Assembly: GCF_013409625.1 (NCBI RefSeq)
Contig: NZ_JACCBF010000001.1
Span: 620,001-684,000, forward strand
Source of the DNA: Nocardioides kongjuensis
GTDB taxonomy: Bacteria; Actinomycetota; Actinomycetes; Propionibacteriales; Nocardioidaceae
Direction of reading: 5' to 3'
DNA: 64,000 bases
Shown here one piece after another: positions 9,216-18,400 of the stretch (its first letter is position 1; each line of letters starts with the position of its first letter). Both the position numbers and the translations under genes were made by a program. Below the pieces are notes generated by a model. It ran no database searches, was not told the origin of the DNA, and saw nothing but the letters and a program-made list of their open reading frames with translations.

Positions 9216-9620
9216 ATGAAGAAGCCCCTGATGGTCGCGCTCAGCGCACTGGGCGGCGTCACGGCCGCCGGCGTCGTCCTCAGCGTGCTCGCCTGGCCGG
9301 CCGAGGCGAGCGGCGGCGACGCGCAGCTGGCGTTCAAGCGGGAGCAGGACACCGCCGACGTCGTCCTCGTGGCCGATGACGACGACCCGGACGACGACGG
9401 CCCCCAGGCCGCGGACACCCACACCCGTACGGGCACGAGCGCCGGCACCGTGACGAACACGCGCGGTGACGACAGCCGGACCGGTGCGCGCAGTGGCCGG
9501 GACGACAGCCGTACCGGCCGGGCGGTCGTGGACTGGACCAACGACGGGCCGGGGCCCAAGGTGCGGGACTGGACCCGCAACCACACCAACGACAAGACCC
9601 GCCACAACACGCGCGGCTGA
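9216..9620 (+). CDS. secreted low-complexity Asp/Thr/Arg-rich protein
   Basis: 134 residues. A positively charged start (MKKP) and a hydrophobic segment to about residue 32 (ending AWPAEASG) form a signal peptide or N-terminal anchor. The rest is low complexity: DDDDPDDDG, then repeats of the type DDSRTG and T-R pairs, without cysteines or a known domain. The ribosome-binding site GAGGAGG is strong. Upstream lie the CTCTCA box and the 31-bp palindrome. It resembles in style the acidic secreted protein at 12662-13048. A polyanionic exported peptide could bind cations, but this is only a guess. Confidence 0.65.
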   Translation: MKKPLMVALSALGGVTAAGVVLSVLAWPAEASGGDAQLAFKREQDTADVVLVADDDDPDDDGPQAADTHTRTGTSAGTVTNTRGDDSRTGARSGRDDSRTGRAVVDWTNDGPGPKVRDWTRNHTNDKTRHNTRG

Positions 9621-9630
9621 CGAGCCGACG

Positions 9631-10506
9631 ATGGGCACGCTGTCGTCCTGGGGCTTCGCCGAGGGTGACGCCATCACCCCCGAGCTGACCGCGTTGCGGT
9701 CGCTCGGGGGCGGCTCGGCGTACGAGGCGTACCTCGCCTTCGACGAGATCACCTACGGCCCCGTGGTCGCCAAGGTCGTGCGGCCCGTCGAGGTCGACGA
9801 CCCGCACACCCTCGAGGGGCTCCTCCGCGAGGCCACCGCCCTCGACGTCGCGCACCACCCCGTCACCGTCCGCGGCCTGAGGCACGACGTCGACGGGCCT
9901 CGTCCGCACCTGGTGCTCGAGCACGTCGAGGGGCCGAGCCTGTCGCGCCTGATCCGCCGGCACCGGCGGCTCTCGCCGCAGCAGTACCTGCCGCTCGCGA
10001 TCGACCTCGCCTCAGCGCTGCACTTCTTCGGGCACGCCGACGTGTGCCACCTCGACCTCAAGCCGAGCAACGTGATCATGGGCTCGCCCGCGCGGCTGAT
10101 CGACTTCTCGGTCGCGCGTGCGTCCGCGCGTGCCGCCGAGGTCACCGGGCACATCGGCACCGACGCGTACATGGCCCCGGAGCAGGCCGCTCCCGGAGGC
10201 GCGTACGGCGTCCCCGGTCACGCGAGCGACCTGTGGGGGCTCGGGACCACCCTGTTCCACGCGATCGCCGGCCACCGGCCGTTCCGCGACGGCGACCCGG
10301 CGGCGGTCGAGCCCGCCGACCGGTTCCCGCAGCTGCTGGACGCACCGGCGGAGCTGCCGGGCGACGTACCGGCGACGGTGGCGAAGGTCGTGCACGCCCT
10401 GCTGGAGCCCGACCCCGCGGACCGGCCCCTGCCGCGCGAGGTCGCCGAGGCGCTCGAGCCGGAGATCGCCGCCCTGCCGGCGCCGAGGCTGCACTGGAAG
10501 GGCTGA
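9631..10506 (+). CDS. soluble Ser/Thr protein kinase with atypical catalytic loop
   Basis: 291 residues with no transmembrane helix. Kinase subdomains are in order: a glycine loop LGGGSAYEAYLA, the ATP lysine in VVAKVVRP, the catalytic loop HLDLKPSNV, the metal-binding motif LIDFSVAR, the activation segment end GTDAYMAPEQ and the DLWGLGTTLF helix. The catalytic loop has HLD in place of HRD and the metal motif is DFS in place of DFG, so it is an RD-negative kinase that still keeps the essential Lys and both Asp residues. The ATG follows the acidic-protein stop by 10 bp, suggesting co-transcription. It converges with the regulator gene 4 bp away. Confidence 0.9.
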   Translation: MGTLSSWGFAEGDAITPELTALRSLGGGSAYEAYLAFDEITYGPVVAKVVRPVEVDDPHTLEGLLREATALDVAHHPVTVRGLRHDVDGPRPHLVLEHVEGPSLSRLIRRHRRLSPQQYLPLAIDLASALHFFGHADVCHLDLKPSNVIMGSPARLIDFSVARASARAAEVTGHIGTDAYMAPEQAAPGGAYGVPGHASDLWGLGTTLFHAIAGHRPFRDGDPAAVEPADRFPQLLDAPAELPGDVPATVAKVVHALLEPDPADRPLPREVAEALEPEIAALPAPRLHWKG

Positions 10507-10510
10507 CCGG

Positions 10511-11185
10511 TCAACGGTCGAGCCGGTAACCCATCCCACGCACGGTGCTGATCGCCCCGGTGCCGAGCTTGCGGCGCAGGTAGCCGACGTAGACGTCGAC
10601 GACGTTGGAGCCGGGGTCGAAGTCGAGGCCCCAGACCTGGTCGAGGAGCTGCTCGCGGGAGAGCACCTGGCCCGCGTTGCGCAGGAAGATCTCGGCGAGG
10701 GCGAACTCGCGCGCGGAGAGCTCGACCTCGCGGCCCGCGACGGTGGCGCGGCGGGTGCGCAGGTCGAGCTCGATGCCGGCGGCGGTGAGAGCGTCGGGGG
10801 TGCCGTTGCCCGCGGGTACGGCGGCCGCCTGGCGCAGGCGCAGCCGGACCCGGGCGCTCAGCTCGGCGAACCGGAACGGCTTGGGCATGTAGTCGTCGGC
10901 ACCGCCCTCGAGCGCGGTCACGGTGTCGGTGACCGAGTCGCGGGCGGTGAGCACGATGACCGGCACCCGCGAGCCCTGCGAGCGCAGCTGGTCGAGCAGG
11001 TCGAAGCCGTCGATGCCGGGCAGGCCGATGTCGAGGACCACGAGGTCGACGTCGCCGGCGAGGGCGTGGTCGAGCCCGGCGTGGCCGTCCGCGGCGACGG
11101 TGGTGCGGTGGCCCTCGGCCCGCAGGCCCTTGGCGACGAAGGAGGCGATCCGCTCCTCGTCCTCGACGATCAGGATGTGGGCCAC
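10511..11185 (-). CDS. OmpR/PhoB-type response regulator
   Basis: 224 residues. Receiver domain (1-115): acidic pocket EDEE, phospho-acceptor Asp in VVLDIGLPGIDG near residue 53, TARD switch region and the late lysine in MPKPF. The winged-helix DNA-binding domain (about 125-224) carries LSAREFALAEIFLRNAGQ and the recognition region ending in RGMGYRLD. Start is GTG 11185, overlapping the sensor-kinase end by 16 nt, so the pair is translationally coupled. Likely DNA targets are the CTCTCA boxes at 9103-9141 and 13083-13107 (inference). Confidence 0.96.
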   Translation of the reverse strand: MAHILIVEDEERIASFVAKGLRAEGHRTTVAADGHAGLDHALAGDVDLVVLDIGLPGIDGFDLLDQLRSQGSRVPVIVLTARDSVTDTVTALEGGADDYMPKPFRFAELSARVRLRLRQAAAVPAGNGTPDALTAAGIELDLRTRRATVAGREVELSAREFALAEIFLRNAGQVLSREQLLDQVWGLDFDPGSNVVDVYVGYLRRKLGTGAISTVRGMGYRLDR

Positions 11186-12672
11186 GTCAGGACCTGGGTC
11201 TGCTCGGGGTCACCGGGGTCACCGGCGTCGGCGGGAGGGGGCGTCGGCGCGGGTGGCGGGAGCACGACCGGCAGCACCGCGGGGACGTCGACGGCGAGCC
11301 GCGCGCCGGGGCCGGGGGCCGACCGGTCGACGTACGCGGTCCCGCCGTGGGCCTGGGCGATCGCGGCCACGATCGAGAGCCCGAGCCCGAAGCCCTCGTC
11401 GCCCGCGTGGACGACCGCCCGGCCGAACCGGCCGAAGATCCGGGCCTCGTCGCCGGGGGCGATGCCGGCGCCGTCGTCCTGGACCCAGCAGTGCAGGGTC
11501 GAGTCCACCACCGTGGCGCCGATCGCGATCCGGCCGCCGGGAGAGGTGTGCTTGACGGCGTTGTCGGCGAGGGCGAGCAGGGCCTGGGTGACCCGCTGGC
11601 CGTCGAGGACCAGCTCGGCGGGCAGCGTGGGCGAGGCCTCGAGCACCCAGTGCCGTTCGCCGAGGGCGCTGGCCTTGGTGAGCACGGCCGCGAGCAACGC
11701 CGACGGGTCGGTGGCGCCGGGCTCGAGGAAGTCGGGCCGGTCGCTCTTGGCGAGGACGATCAGGTCGCCGACCAGCCGGGCCATCCGGTCGACCTCGTCG
11801 AGGAGCAGGGCGCGGGTCTCGGCCACCTCCTGCGGGTTGCCGGTGTCGAGGAGCTCGAGGTGGCCGCGGAGCACGGTCAGCGGGGTGCGCAGCTCGTGGC
11901 CTGCGTCGTCGAGGAACTGGCGCTGGCCGGCGAACGCGTGCTCGAGCCGGTCCAGCATCCCGTTGACGGTGCGGGTCAGGGCGGTGATGTCGTCGTTGCC
12001 GCGCTCGGGCAGGCGGCGGGAGAGGTCGGTCGCGGTGATCGTGTCGGCGGCCTGGTGGAGGGTCCGCAGCGGCCGCAGCAGCCGCCCGGACACCCAGGCC
12101 GCGGTCGCGGTCACGAGGACCGCGGACAGCAGGGCGACCAGCGTGTAGGTGCGCATCGTCTGCCCGAGCTCGCTGCGGTCCTCGGACAGGTAGGTGACCA
12201 CGAGCAGCGCGCCGCGCTGGCTGCCCTGCGCGACCGGCTGGGCGGTGATCCGCACCTCGCCGCGGTCGGTGTCGAGGTAGGTCGTGCCACCGTCGACGAC
12301 CAGGGACGAGACCGCCTCCTGGAACGACGGGGAGTCGACGAGGTCGTCCTTCGGGTACTGCACGAGCGTCCCGTCGCCCACCCAGCCGACCAGGAGCTCG
12401 CCGTCGGCGGGGACGTTGCGGGTCAAGAAGCCCTCGAGCAGGTCGCGCACGGTGGTGAAGTCGCCGGTGCGCTGGAGGGCGACGAACTCGTCGAGCTCCT
12501 GCTCGACCTCGCCCTGGAGCGACTCGTCGAGCGCCCGGCCCTCGACCCAGTAGACGATCAGGCCCGCGCCGGCGAGGGCGACGGTGACCAGGAGCGCGAC
12601 GGCCGCGGTGATCCGGGTCCGGACGGACAGGCCCGCGCGGCTCGGAGGAGGTGGCGTCGGCTCAGTCGTCAT
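11170..12672 (-). CDS. membrane sensor histidine kinase
   Basis: 500 residues. Transmembrane helix 1 near residues 21-42, an extracellular sensing segment of about 130 residues, helix 2 near 180-200, then HAMP, the dimerisation/phospho-acceptor motif DDAGHELRTPLTVL, and the ATPase boxes N (DNAVKHT), G1 (DDGAGI) and G2 (GFGLGLSIV). A proline-rich tail follows. The frame stays open upstream through a Thr-rich stretch that is only the antisense of the Asp codons of the neighbour; ATG 12672 is the sensible start and overlaps that gene's stop by 11 nt. The kinase precedes the regulator, the reverse of the commoner order. The stimulus is unknown. Confidence 0.95.
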   Translation of the reverse strand: MTTEPTPPPPSRAGLSVRTRITAAVALLVTVALAGAGLIVYWVEGRALDESLQGEVEQELDEFVALQRTGDFTTVRDLLEGFLTRNVPADGELLVGWVGDGTLVQYPKDDLVDSPSFQEAVSSLVVDGGTTYLDTDRGEVRITAQPVAQGSQRGALLVVTYLSEDRSELGQTMRTYTLVALLSAVLVTATAAWVSGRLLRPLRTLHQAADTITATDLSRRLPERGNDDITALTRTVNGMLDRLEHAFAGQRQFLDDAGHELRTPLTVLRGHLELLDTGNPQEVAETRALLLDEVDRMARLVGDLIVLAKSDRPDFLEPGATDPSALLAAVLTKASALGERHWVLEASPTLPAELVLDGQRVTQALLALADNAVKHTSPGGRIAIGATVVDSTLHCWVQDDGAGIAPGDEARIFGRFGRAVVHAGDEGFGLGLSIVAAIAQAHGGTAYVDRSAPGPGARLAVDVPAVLPVVLPPPAPTPPPADAGDPGDPEQTQVLTWPTS

Positions 12673-13048
12673 CGTGCCCGCGGCCGCCACGGTCGTCGTC
12701 GTGGCGGTCGTCGCCACGCTCGTCCCGGTCGTCGTGCCCGCGCCGGTCGTCGTCCCGGTCGTCGTCACGGTCGTCGTCACGGCCGCGCCGGTCGTCGTCG
12801 CCGTCGTCGTCACCGTCGAGGTCGGGCTGCGGCGTGATCACCTCGGCCGACGGGGTGGTCGGCTGCTCCTGTGGCGTGGTCGGGGTGGTCGGGGTGGTCG
12901 CGGTGCTGTCGGCCGGCGCGGGGCCGAGGTCGATCGGGGTGCGGGCGGGCGGCTCGTCCGCCCCGGCGCGGACCACCGCGCCCGCAGCGAAGCCGGCCAG
13001 CACCATCAGCGCTGCAACCGGCAGCAGGATCTTCCACGCACGACTCAT
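12662..13048 (-). CDS. secreted Asp/Arg/His-rich protein, first gene of the sensor-kinase operon
   Basis: 128 residues. Residues 1-27 form an export signal or membrane anchor (KILLPVAALMVLAGFAAGAVV). A Thr/Pro linker (TATTPTTPTTPQ) follows, then a C-terminal tail of about 50 residues built almost only of Asp, Arg, Gly and His (for example DDDRDDDRDDDRRGHDD). There is no cysteine and no known domain. The gene overlaps the sensor kinase by 11 nt and so is probably the first gene of a three-gene operon. A clustered acidic/His tail outside the membrane could bind divalent metal or cationic peptides and present them to the sensor; this is inference. The CTCTCA box lies 35 bp before the ATG. Confidence 0.75.
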   Translation of the reverse strand: MSRAWKILLPVAALMVLAGFAAGAVVRAGADEPPARTPIDLGPAPADSTATTPTTPTTPQEQPTTPSAEVITPQPDLDGDDDGDDDRRGRDDDRDDDRDDDRRGHDDRDERGDDRHDDDRGGRGHDDD

Positions 13049-13082
13049 GACCCGATCATCCTGCCCGATCGTGGGCCGACCG

Positions 13083-13107
13083 TGAGAGCCGGATGAGAGT
13101 CCTCTCA
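13083..13107 (-). promoter_or_regulatory. CTCTCA-repeat box upstream of the acidic-protein/sensor-kinase operon
   Basis: On the minus strand it reads TGAGAG-ga-CTCTCA-tccgg-CTCTCA. The two CTCTCA units are 11 bp apart in direct orientation, and the leading TGAGAG makes a dyad with the first. It aligns at 17 of 25 positions, without gaps, with the box at 9116-9140 and points the same way relative to its gene. I infer autoregulation by the operon's own OmpR-type regulator. Confidence 0.5.
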
Positions 13108-13221
13108 TCGCGGCACCCGGCAGCGGAGCGGCTCCCTCCTTTCGGAGGGGGCGCACACCTGGGCCGCGGGCCTAGGGTGGTGACTGTCACATCCGTGTGT
13201 CCCGAGCCCAGGAGGCCCCGC

Positions 13222-14775
13222 GTGTTCGTCCCGTTCAGCGTCAACGACTTCCTCGACCGGGCCGTGCAGGTGTACGGCGAGCGGGTGGGCGTCGTCGACG
13301 AGCCGACCCAGCCCGCGCCGAGCCAGGGCGAGCTGACCTATGCGCACATCGGTGAGCTCGCCCGTCGCCAGGCCGCGAAGCTCGACGAGCTCGGGATCGG
13401 CGTGGGGGAGCGGGTGGCCATCGTCAGCCACAACAGCAGCCGGCTGCTGACCTCGTTCTTCGGCGTGAGCGGCTGGGGCCGGGTGCTGGTGCCGGTGAAC
13501 TTCCGGCTCAGCCCCGACGAGGTGCAGTACATCGTCGAGCACTCCGGCGCCCGGGTGCTCTACGTCGACCCGGAGCTCGAGGAGTCGCTGTCGGGGGTGA
13601 GCTGCGAGCAGAAGTACGTCCTCGGCGACGACGACGCGCTCTATGCCGCACCTGGTGTCGACCCCAAGCCGTGGGAGCACGACGAGGGCGCCACCGCGAC
13701 CATCAACTACACCTCGGGCACGACCGCCCGGCCCAAGGGCGTGCAGATCACCCACCGCAACATCTGGGTGAACGCGCTGACCTTCGGCCTGCACGCCGGC
13801 ATCAGCGACCGCGACGTCTACCTCCACACGTTGCCGCAGTTCCACGCCAACGGCTGGGGCATGCCGTTCGCGATGACCGGCGTCGGCGCGCAGCACATCA
13901 TCCTGCGCAAGGTCGACGGCGCCGAGATCCTGCGCCGGGTCCGCGACCACGGCGTCACGGTGATGTGCGCGGCGCCCGCGGTGGCCGCCGCGGTGCTGGA
14001 GGCCGCCCAGACCTGGGAGGGCGAGGTCCCCGGGCGCGACAGGGTGCGGATCATCATGGCCGGCGCCCCGCCGCCGACGAAGACGGTGATCCGGGTCCAG
14101 GAGGAGCTGGGCTGGGAGTTCATCCAGATCTACGGCCTCACCGAGACCTCGCCGCTGCTGACCATCAACCGCACGCGCGCCGAGTGGGACGACCTCTCGG
14201 CCGAGGAGCGTGCGACCCGGCTCACGCGCGCGGGCGCGCCCGCGATCGGCGTGCGGCTGGCCATCGACGAGTCCGACGAGGGATCCGGTGAGGTGCTCGC
14301 CCGGTCCAACGTGATCCTCGAGGGCTACTGGGAGCAGCCCGAGGAGTCGGCCGCGGCGCTGGCCGGCGGCTGGTTCCACACCGGTGACGGCGGCGTGCTC
14401 GGCGACGACGGCTACCTGACGATCGCCGACCGCAAGAAGGACGTCATCATCACCGGCGGCGAGAACGTCACCTCGATCGAGGTCGAGGACACGCTCTTCT
14501 CGCACCCGGCGGTGGCGGAGGTCGCGGTGATCGGCGTCCCGAGCGAGAAGTGGGGCGAGACGATCAAGGCGCTCGTCGTGCTCGCCGGCGACGCGACCGC
14601 CGGCCCCGAGATGGAGGCCGAGCTGATCCGCTGGTGCAAGGAGCGGCTGGCCGGCTACAAGTCGCCGACCTCCGTCGAGTTCCGCACCGAGCTGGCGCGG
14701 ACCGCGACCGGCAAGCTGCAGAAGTTCAAGCTGCGTGCTCCCTACTGGGAGGGGTTCACCCGCCAGGTGAACTGA
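13222..14775 (+). CDS. acyl-CoA ligase (ANL superfamily, FadD-type)
   Basis: 517 residues. It has the AMP-binding motifs YTSGTTARPKGVQ, YGLTETSPL, GWFHTGDGGV and DRKKDVIITGGENV, and the C-terminal catalytic lysine in RTATGKLQKFKLR. It probably activates a medium- or long-chain fatty acid or a related carboxylate as a CoA thioester; specificity cannot be read. GTG 13222 is chosen because AGGAGG lies six bases before it; the frame is open upstream but would run through the regulatory region. Its 3' end overlaps the convergent hydrolase-like gene by 34 bp. Confidence 0.92.
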   Translation: MFVPFSVNDFLDRAVQVYGERVGVVDEPTQPAPSQGELTYAHIGELARRQAAKLDELGIGVGERVAIVSHNSSRLLTSFFGVSGWGRVLVPVNFRLSPDEVQYIVEHSGARVLYVDPELEESLSGVSCEQKYVLGDDDALYAAPGVDPKPWEHDEGATATINYTSGTTARPKGVQITHRNIWVNALTFGLHAGISDRDVYLHTLPQFHANGWGMPFAMTGVGAQHIILRKVDGAEILRRVRDHGVTVMCAAPAVAAAVLEAAQTWEGEVPGRDRVRIIMAGAPPPTKTVIRVQEELGWEFIQIYGLTETSPLLTINRTRAEWDDLSAEERATRLTRAGAPAIGVRLAIDESDEGSGEVLARSNVILEGYWEQPEESAAALAGGWFHTGDGGVLGDDGYLTIADRKKDVIITGGENVTSIEVEDTLFSHPAVAEVAVIGVPSEKWGETIKALVVLAGDATAGPEMEAELIRWCKERLAGYKSPTSVEFRTELARTATGKLQKFKLRAPYWEGFTRQVN

Positions 14776-15284
14776 TCCGCCGGGACCAGCGTGGCGGCCC
14801 ACCCGGCGGCCCGCCACGCGGTCACGGTCGTCGCCGCCCACGCCGGGTCCTCGGACGCGACGACGTCGACGGCGGTCTCCACCGGTGCGGCGGACGGCGC
14901 GGCGAGGGGCTGCCCGCTGATCGGGTCGGTGAGGTCGGCCGCTCCGTCGACGCAGGTCACCCGGCGCAGGCCGATGCCGAGGCGCCGTTGGTGCTGGGCC
15001 AGGCTGAGCGCGGCGATCCCGGCGTCGCCGTACCCGACGACGGAGAGCTGGTCCGGCGGGTGCACCGCGGTCTGGCGGGCGTAGCGGACCGAGCGGAGCA
15101 GGTCGCGGCCGTCCTCCCAGGCCGGTACGACGACCCGGACCCCGCTGCGGGTGGCGATCCGGCTGGCCAGGGCACCGACGGCGTCCGCATCGGTGCGGAC
15201 GGCCGGGTGCCACAGAAGGAGCGTGTCCAGGTTGGGATGGCCGTGGACGGCCACGTGGAGGCCGGGCGCCTGCGCAGAAGTCAC
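14742..15284 (-). CDS. small alpha/beta-hydrolase-like protein
   Basis: 180 residues. The fold pattern (LLLWHPAV strand, VVPAWEDGRDLL, SVVGYGDAGIAALSLAQ, a late strand ending WAATLVPADQFTW) resembles a degenerate alpha/beta hydrolase. At the nucleophile elbow VGYGDAG stands where GxSxG is expected, so the serine is replaced by Asp and classical esterase activity is doubtful. GTG 15284 is chosen; TACGGT lies 6 bp before it, suggesting a leaderless mRNA. The gene overlaps the ligase at its 3' end (convergent, 34 bp). It is divergent from the cobN riboswitch unit, but a role in cobalamin synthesis is not evident. Confidence 0.7.
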   Translation of the reverse strand: MTSAQAPGLHVAVHGHPNLDTLLLWHPAVRTDADAVGALASRIATRSGVRVVVPAWEDGRDLLRSVRYARQTAVHPPDQLSVVGYGDAGIAALSLAQHQRRLGIGLRRVTCVDGAADLTDPISGQPLAAPSAAPVETAVDVVASEDPAWAATTVTAWRAAGWAATLVPADQFTWRVNPSQ

Positions 15285-15310
15285 AGCACCACCGTAGGCT
15301 GAGCCCCCAC

Positions 15311-15411
15311 AGGTCCGCGGCCCAGGAACCCGGTGTGAGACCGGGGCGGTTCCGCCACTGTGACCCCGACGCCCTCGTGGCGGCGGGCAGCCAGACACTG
15401 GCCGCGGACGA
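15311..15411 (+). promoter_or_regulatory. cobalamin (AdoCbl) riboswitch upstream of cobN
   Basis: Contains GAACCCGGTGTGAGACCGGG, the B12 box TTCCGCCACTGTGAC and the downstream GGCAGCCAGACACTGGC element. A closing helix pairs 15313-15322 with 15400-15409 perfectly. It precedes cobN by 45 bp. A GGGG/CCCC hairpin (15424-15437) and GAGGAGG lie in between, so control at translation initiation is likely: high B12 represses cobN-cobF-ferredoxin-cobQ-cobK. Confidence 0.95.
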
Positions 15412-15455
15412 ACCTACCGATGAGGGGCGAGAACCCCGAGGAGGCCTTGAGCGTC

Positions 15456-18400
15456 ATGGCGCGCATCGCACTGCTGTCCACGTCCGACACCGACCTGCTG
15501 TCCGCGCGCGCGAGCGGCGCGGACTACGGCTGGGCCAACCCGAGTCGCTCGGACCTGGCCGCGCTCGTCGCCCTGGCCGACGACGCCGATCTCGTCGTCG
15601 TCCGGCTCCTCGGCTCCCCGCAGCAGTACGACGCCGAGCTGGCCGCGCTGCGCCGCACCGCCCGTCCGCTCGTGGTGCTCGGTGGCGAGCTGACCCCGAG
15701 CGCCGAGCTCATGGAGGCCTCGACCGTGCCGGTCGGGATCGCGGCCGAGGCGCACCGCTACCTCGCCGAGGGAGGACCGCGGAACCTCACCGAGCTGCAC
15801 CGGTTCCTCTCCGACACCGTGCTGCTGACCGGCGAGGGCTTCGAGGCGCCCGAGGTGATCCCGGCCTGGGGCCTGGTGGAGCGTCCGGCGGTTGCGGGGG
15901 ACCGCGCCAGGGTGGGCGTGCTCTTCTACCGCGCCCACCAGGCCAGCGGGAACACCGCGTTCGTGCACGCGCTGTGCGACGCGGTCGACGCGACCGGGGA
16001 CGCGGTCGGCGTACCGATCTTCGCCGGCTCGCTGCGGGCCGCACCCGACGAGCTGTTCACCGCGCTCGGCACGCTGGACGCGCTCGTGGTGACCGTGCTG
16101 GCGGCCGGAGGCGCGACGCCCGCGTCCGTCAGTGCCGGCGGCGAGGACGAGACCTGGGACGTCGAACGGATCGCGGCCCTCGACATCCCGGTGCTGCAGG
16201 GTCTGTGCCTGACCAGCAGCCGTGCCGAGTGGGAGGAGTCGGACGACGGCGTCACGCCGCTCGACTACGCCAACCAGGTGGCGATCCCCGAGTTCGACGG
16301 GCGGATCAGCACGGCGCCGTTCTCGTTCAAGGAGCTCGACGAGGCCGGGCTGCCGTCCTACGTCGCCGACCCGGAGCGGGCGGCGCGGGTCGCCGGGCTG
16401 GCGGTCAACTACGCGCGGCTGCGGAAGGTGCCGAACGCCGAGAAGCGGATCGCGCTGATGCTGTCGGCCTACCCCACCAAGCACTCGCGCATCGGCAACG
16501 CCGTCGGCCTCGACACCCCGGTCTCGGCCGTGCGGATGCTGCGCCGGCTGCGCGATGCCGGGTACGACGTCGGCGACGGCTTCGGCGTCCTCGACCTCGA
16601 GGACGACACGGTCGCCGGGGACACCCTGATCCACGCCCTGATCGCCGCCGGTGGCCAGGACGAGGAGTGGCTGACGTCGGTGCAGCTCACCGACGCGCAC
16701 GTGCGCATCAGCGCCGACGACTACACGGCCTGGACGGCGGACCTGCCCGACGACCTGCGTGAGGCGATGGTCGAGGCGTGGGGCCCCGCGCCGGGCCGGC
16801 TGTTCGTCAACGACAGCGACGAGATCGTGCTCGCGACCCTGCAGGCCGGCAACGTCGTGCTGATGATCCAGCCGCCGCGTGGCTTCGGGGAGAACCCGGT
16901 CGCGATCTACCACGACCCGGACCTGGCGCCGTCGCACCACTACCTGGCGGCGTACCGCTGGGTCCAGCACGGTTTCGGTGCCCACGCCGTCGTCCACCTC
17001 GGCAAGCACGGCTCGATGGAGTGGCTGCCCGGCAAGAACGCAGCCCTGTCGGCGTCCTGCGCCACCGACGCGGCGATCGGCAGCATGCCGCTGATCTACC
17101 CGTTCCTCGTCAACGACCCCGGCGAGGGCGCGCAGGCCAAGCGCCGCGCGCACGCGACGATCATCGACCACCTGGTGCCGCCGATGGCGCGCGCCGAGGC
17201 GTACGGCGACATCGCGCGCCTCGAGGGCCTGCTCGAGGAGTACGACAAGATCTCCGCGATGGACCCGGCCAAGCTGGCCGCGATCCGCGGCGAGATCTGG
17301 CAGCTGATGCACGCCGCTGAGCTGCACCGCGACCTCGGCATGGACGAGCAGCCCGAGGACGACGACTTCGACGACTTCCTGCTCCACGTCGACGGCTGGC
17401 TCTGCGAGATCAAGGACGTCCAGATCCGCGACGGGCTGCACGTGCTGGGCCAGGCGCCCGAGGGCGAGGCGCGGGTCAACCTGGTGCTCGCGATCCTGCG
17501 CGCCTCGCAGGTGTGGGGCGGCCAGGCACAGGCCGTGCCGGGCCTGCGGGCCGCACTCGGCCTGGCGCCGGACGCGCCGACGGTCGAGGTGGACCGGGTC
17601 GAGGCCGAGGCGCGGGCGCTGGTCGAGGCGATGGAGAAGTCGGGCTGGGACGCGCGACGCGTCGACGACCTGCACGCGTCGCCGGACGTGCGCAAGGTGC
17701 TCGCCTTCGCCGCCACCGAGGTCGTCCCTCGACTCGGGCGGACCACCGACGAGCTCGACCACACGCTGCACGCGCTGGCCGGCGGCTTCGTGCCCGCCGG
17801 CCCGTCCGGCTCGCCGCTGCGCGGCCTGGTCAACGTGCTGCCGACCGGCCGCAACTTCTACACCGTCGACCCGCGGGCGGTCCCGTCGCGGCTGGCATGG
17901 CAGACCGGGCAGGCGATGGCCGACTCGCTCGTGCAGCGCTACCTCTCGGAGGAGGGGGCCTACCCGGAGTCGGTGGGCCTCTCGGTGTGGGGCACGTCGG
18001 CGATGCGCACGTCGGGCGACGACGTGGCCGAGGTGCTCGCGCTGCTCGGCGTGCGACCGGAGTGGGACGAGGCGTCCAAGCGCGTGCACACCCTGAGCGT
18101 GATGCCGCTCGAGGAGCTCGGCCGGCCGCGGATCGACGTGACCGTGCGGATCTCCGGCTTCTTCCGCGACGCCTTCCCGCACGTCGTGGCGATGCTGGAC
18201 GACGCGGTGCGGATGGTCGCCGAGCTCGACGAGCCGCTCGAGGCGAACTTCGTCCGGGCGCACGCCCGGGCCGACCTGGCCGAGCACGGCGACGAGCGGC
18301 GCGCGACCACGCGGATCTTCGGCTCCAAGCCGGGTTCGTACGGCGCCGGCATCCTGCAGGCGGTCGAGTCCGGGTCCTGGCGCGACGACGCCGACCTCGC

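Noticed and set aside
12673..12813. Thr-rich N-terminal extension of the sensor kinase
   Set aside because: It is the antisense reading of Asp/Arg codons in the acidic-protein gene's tail region; the ATG at 12672 gives a normal kinase N-terminus.
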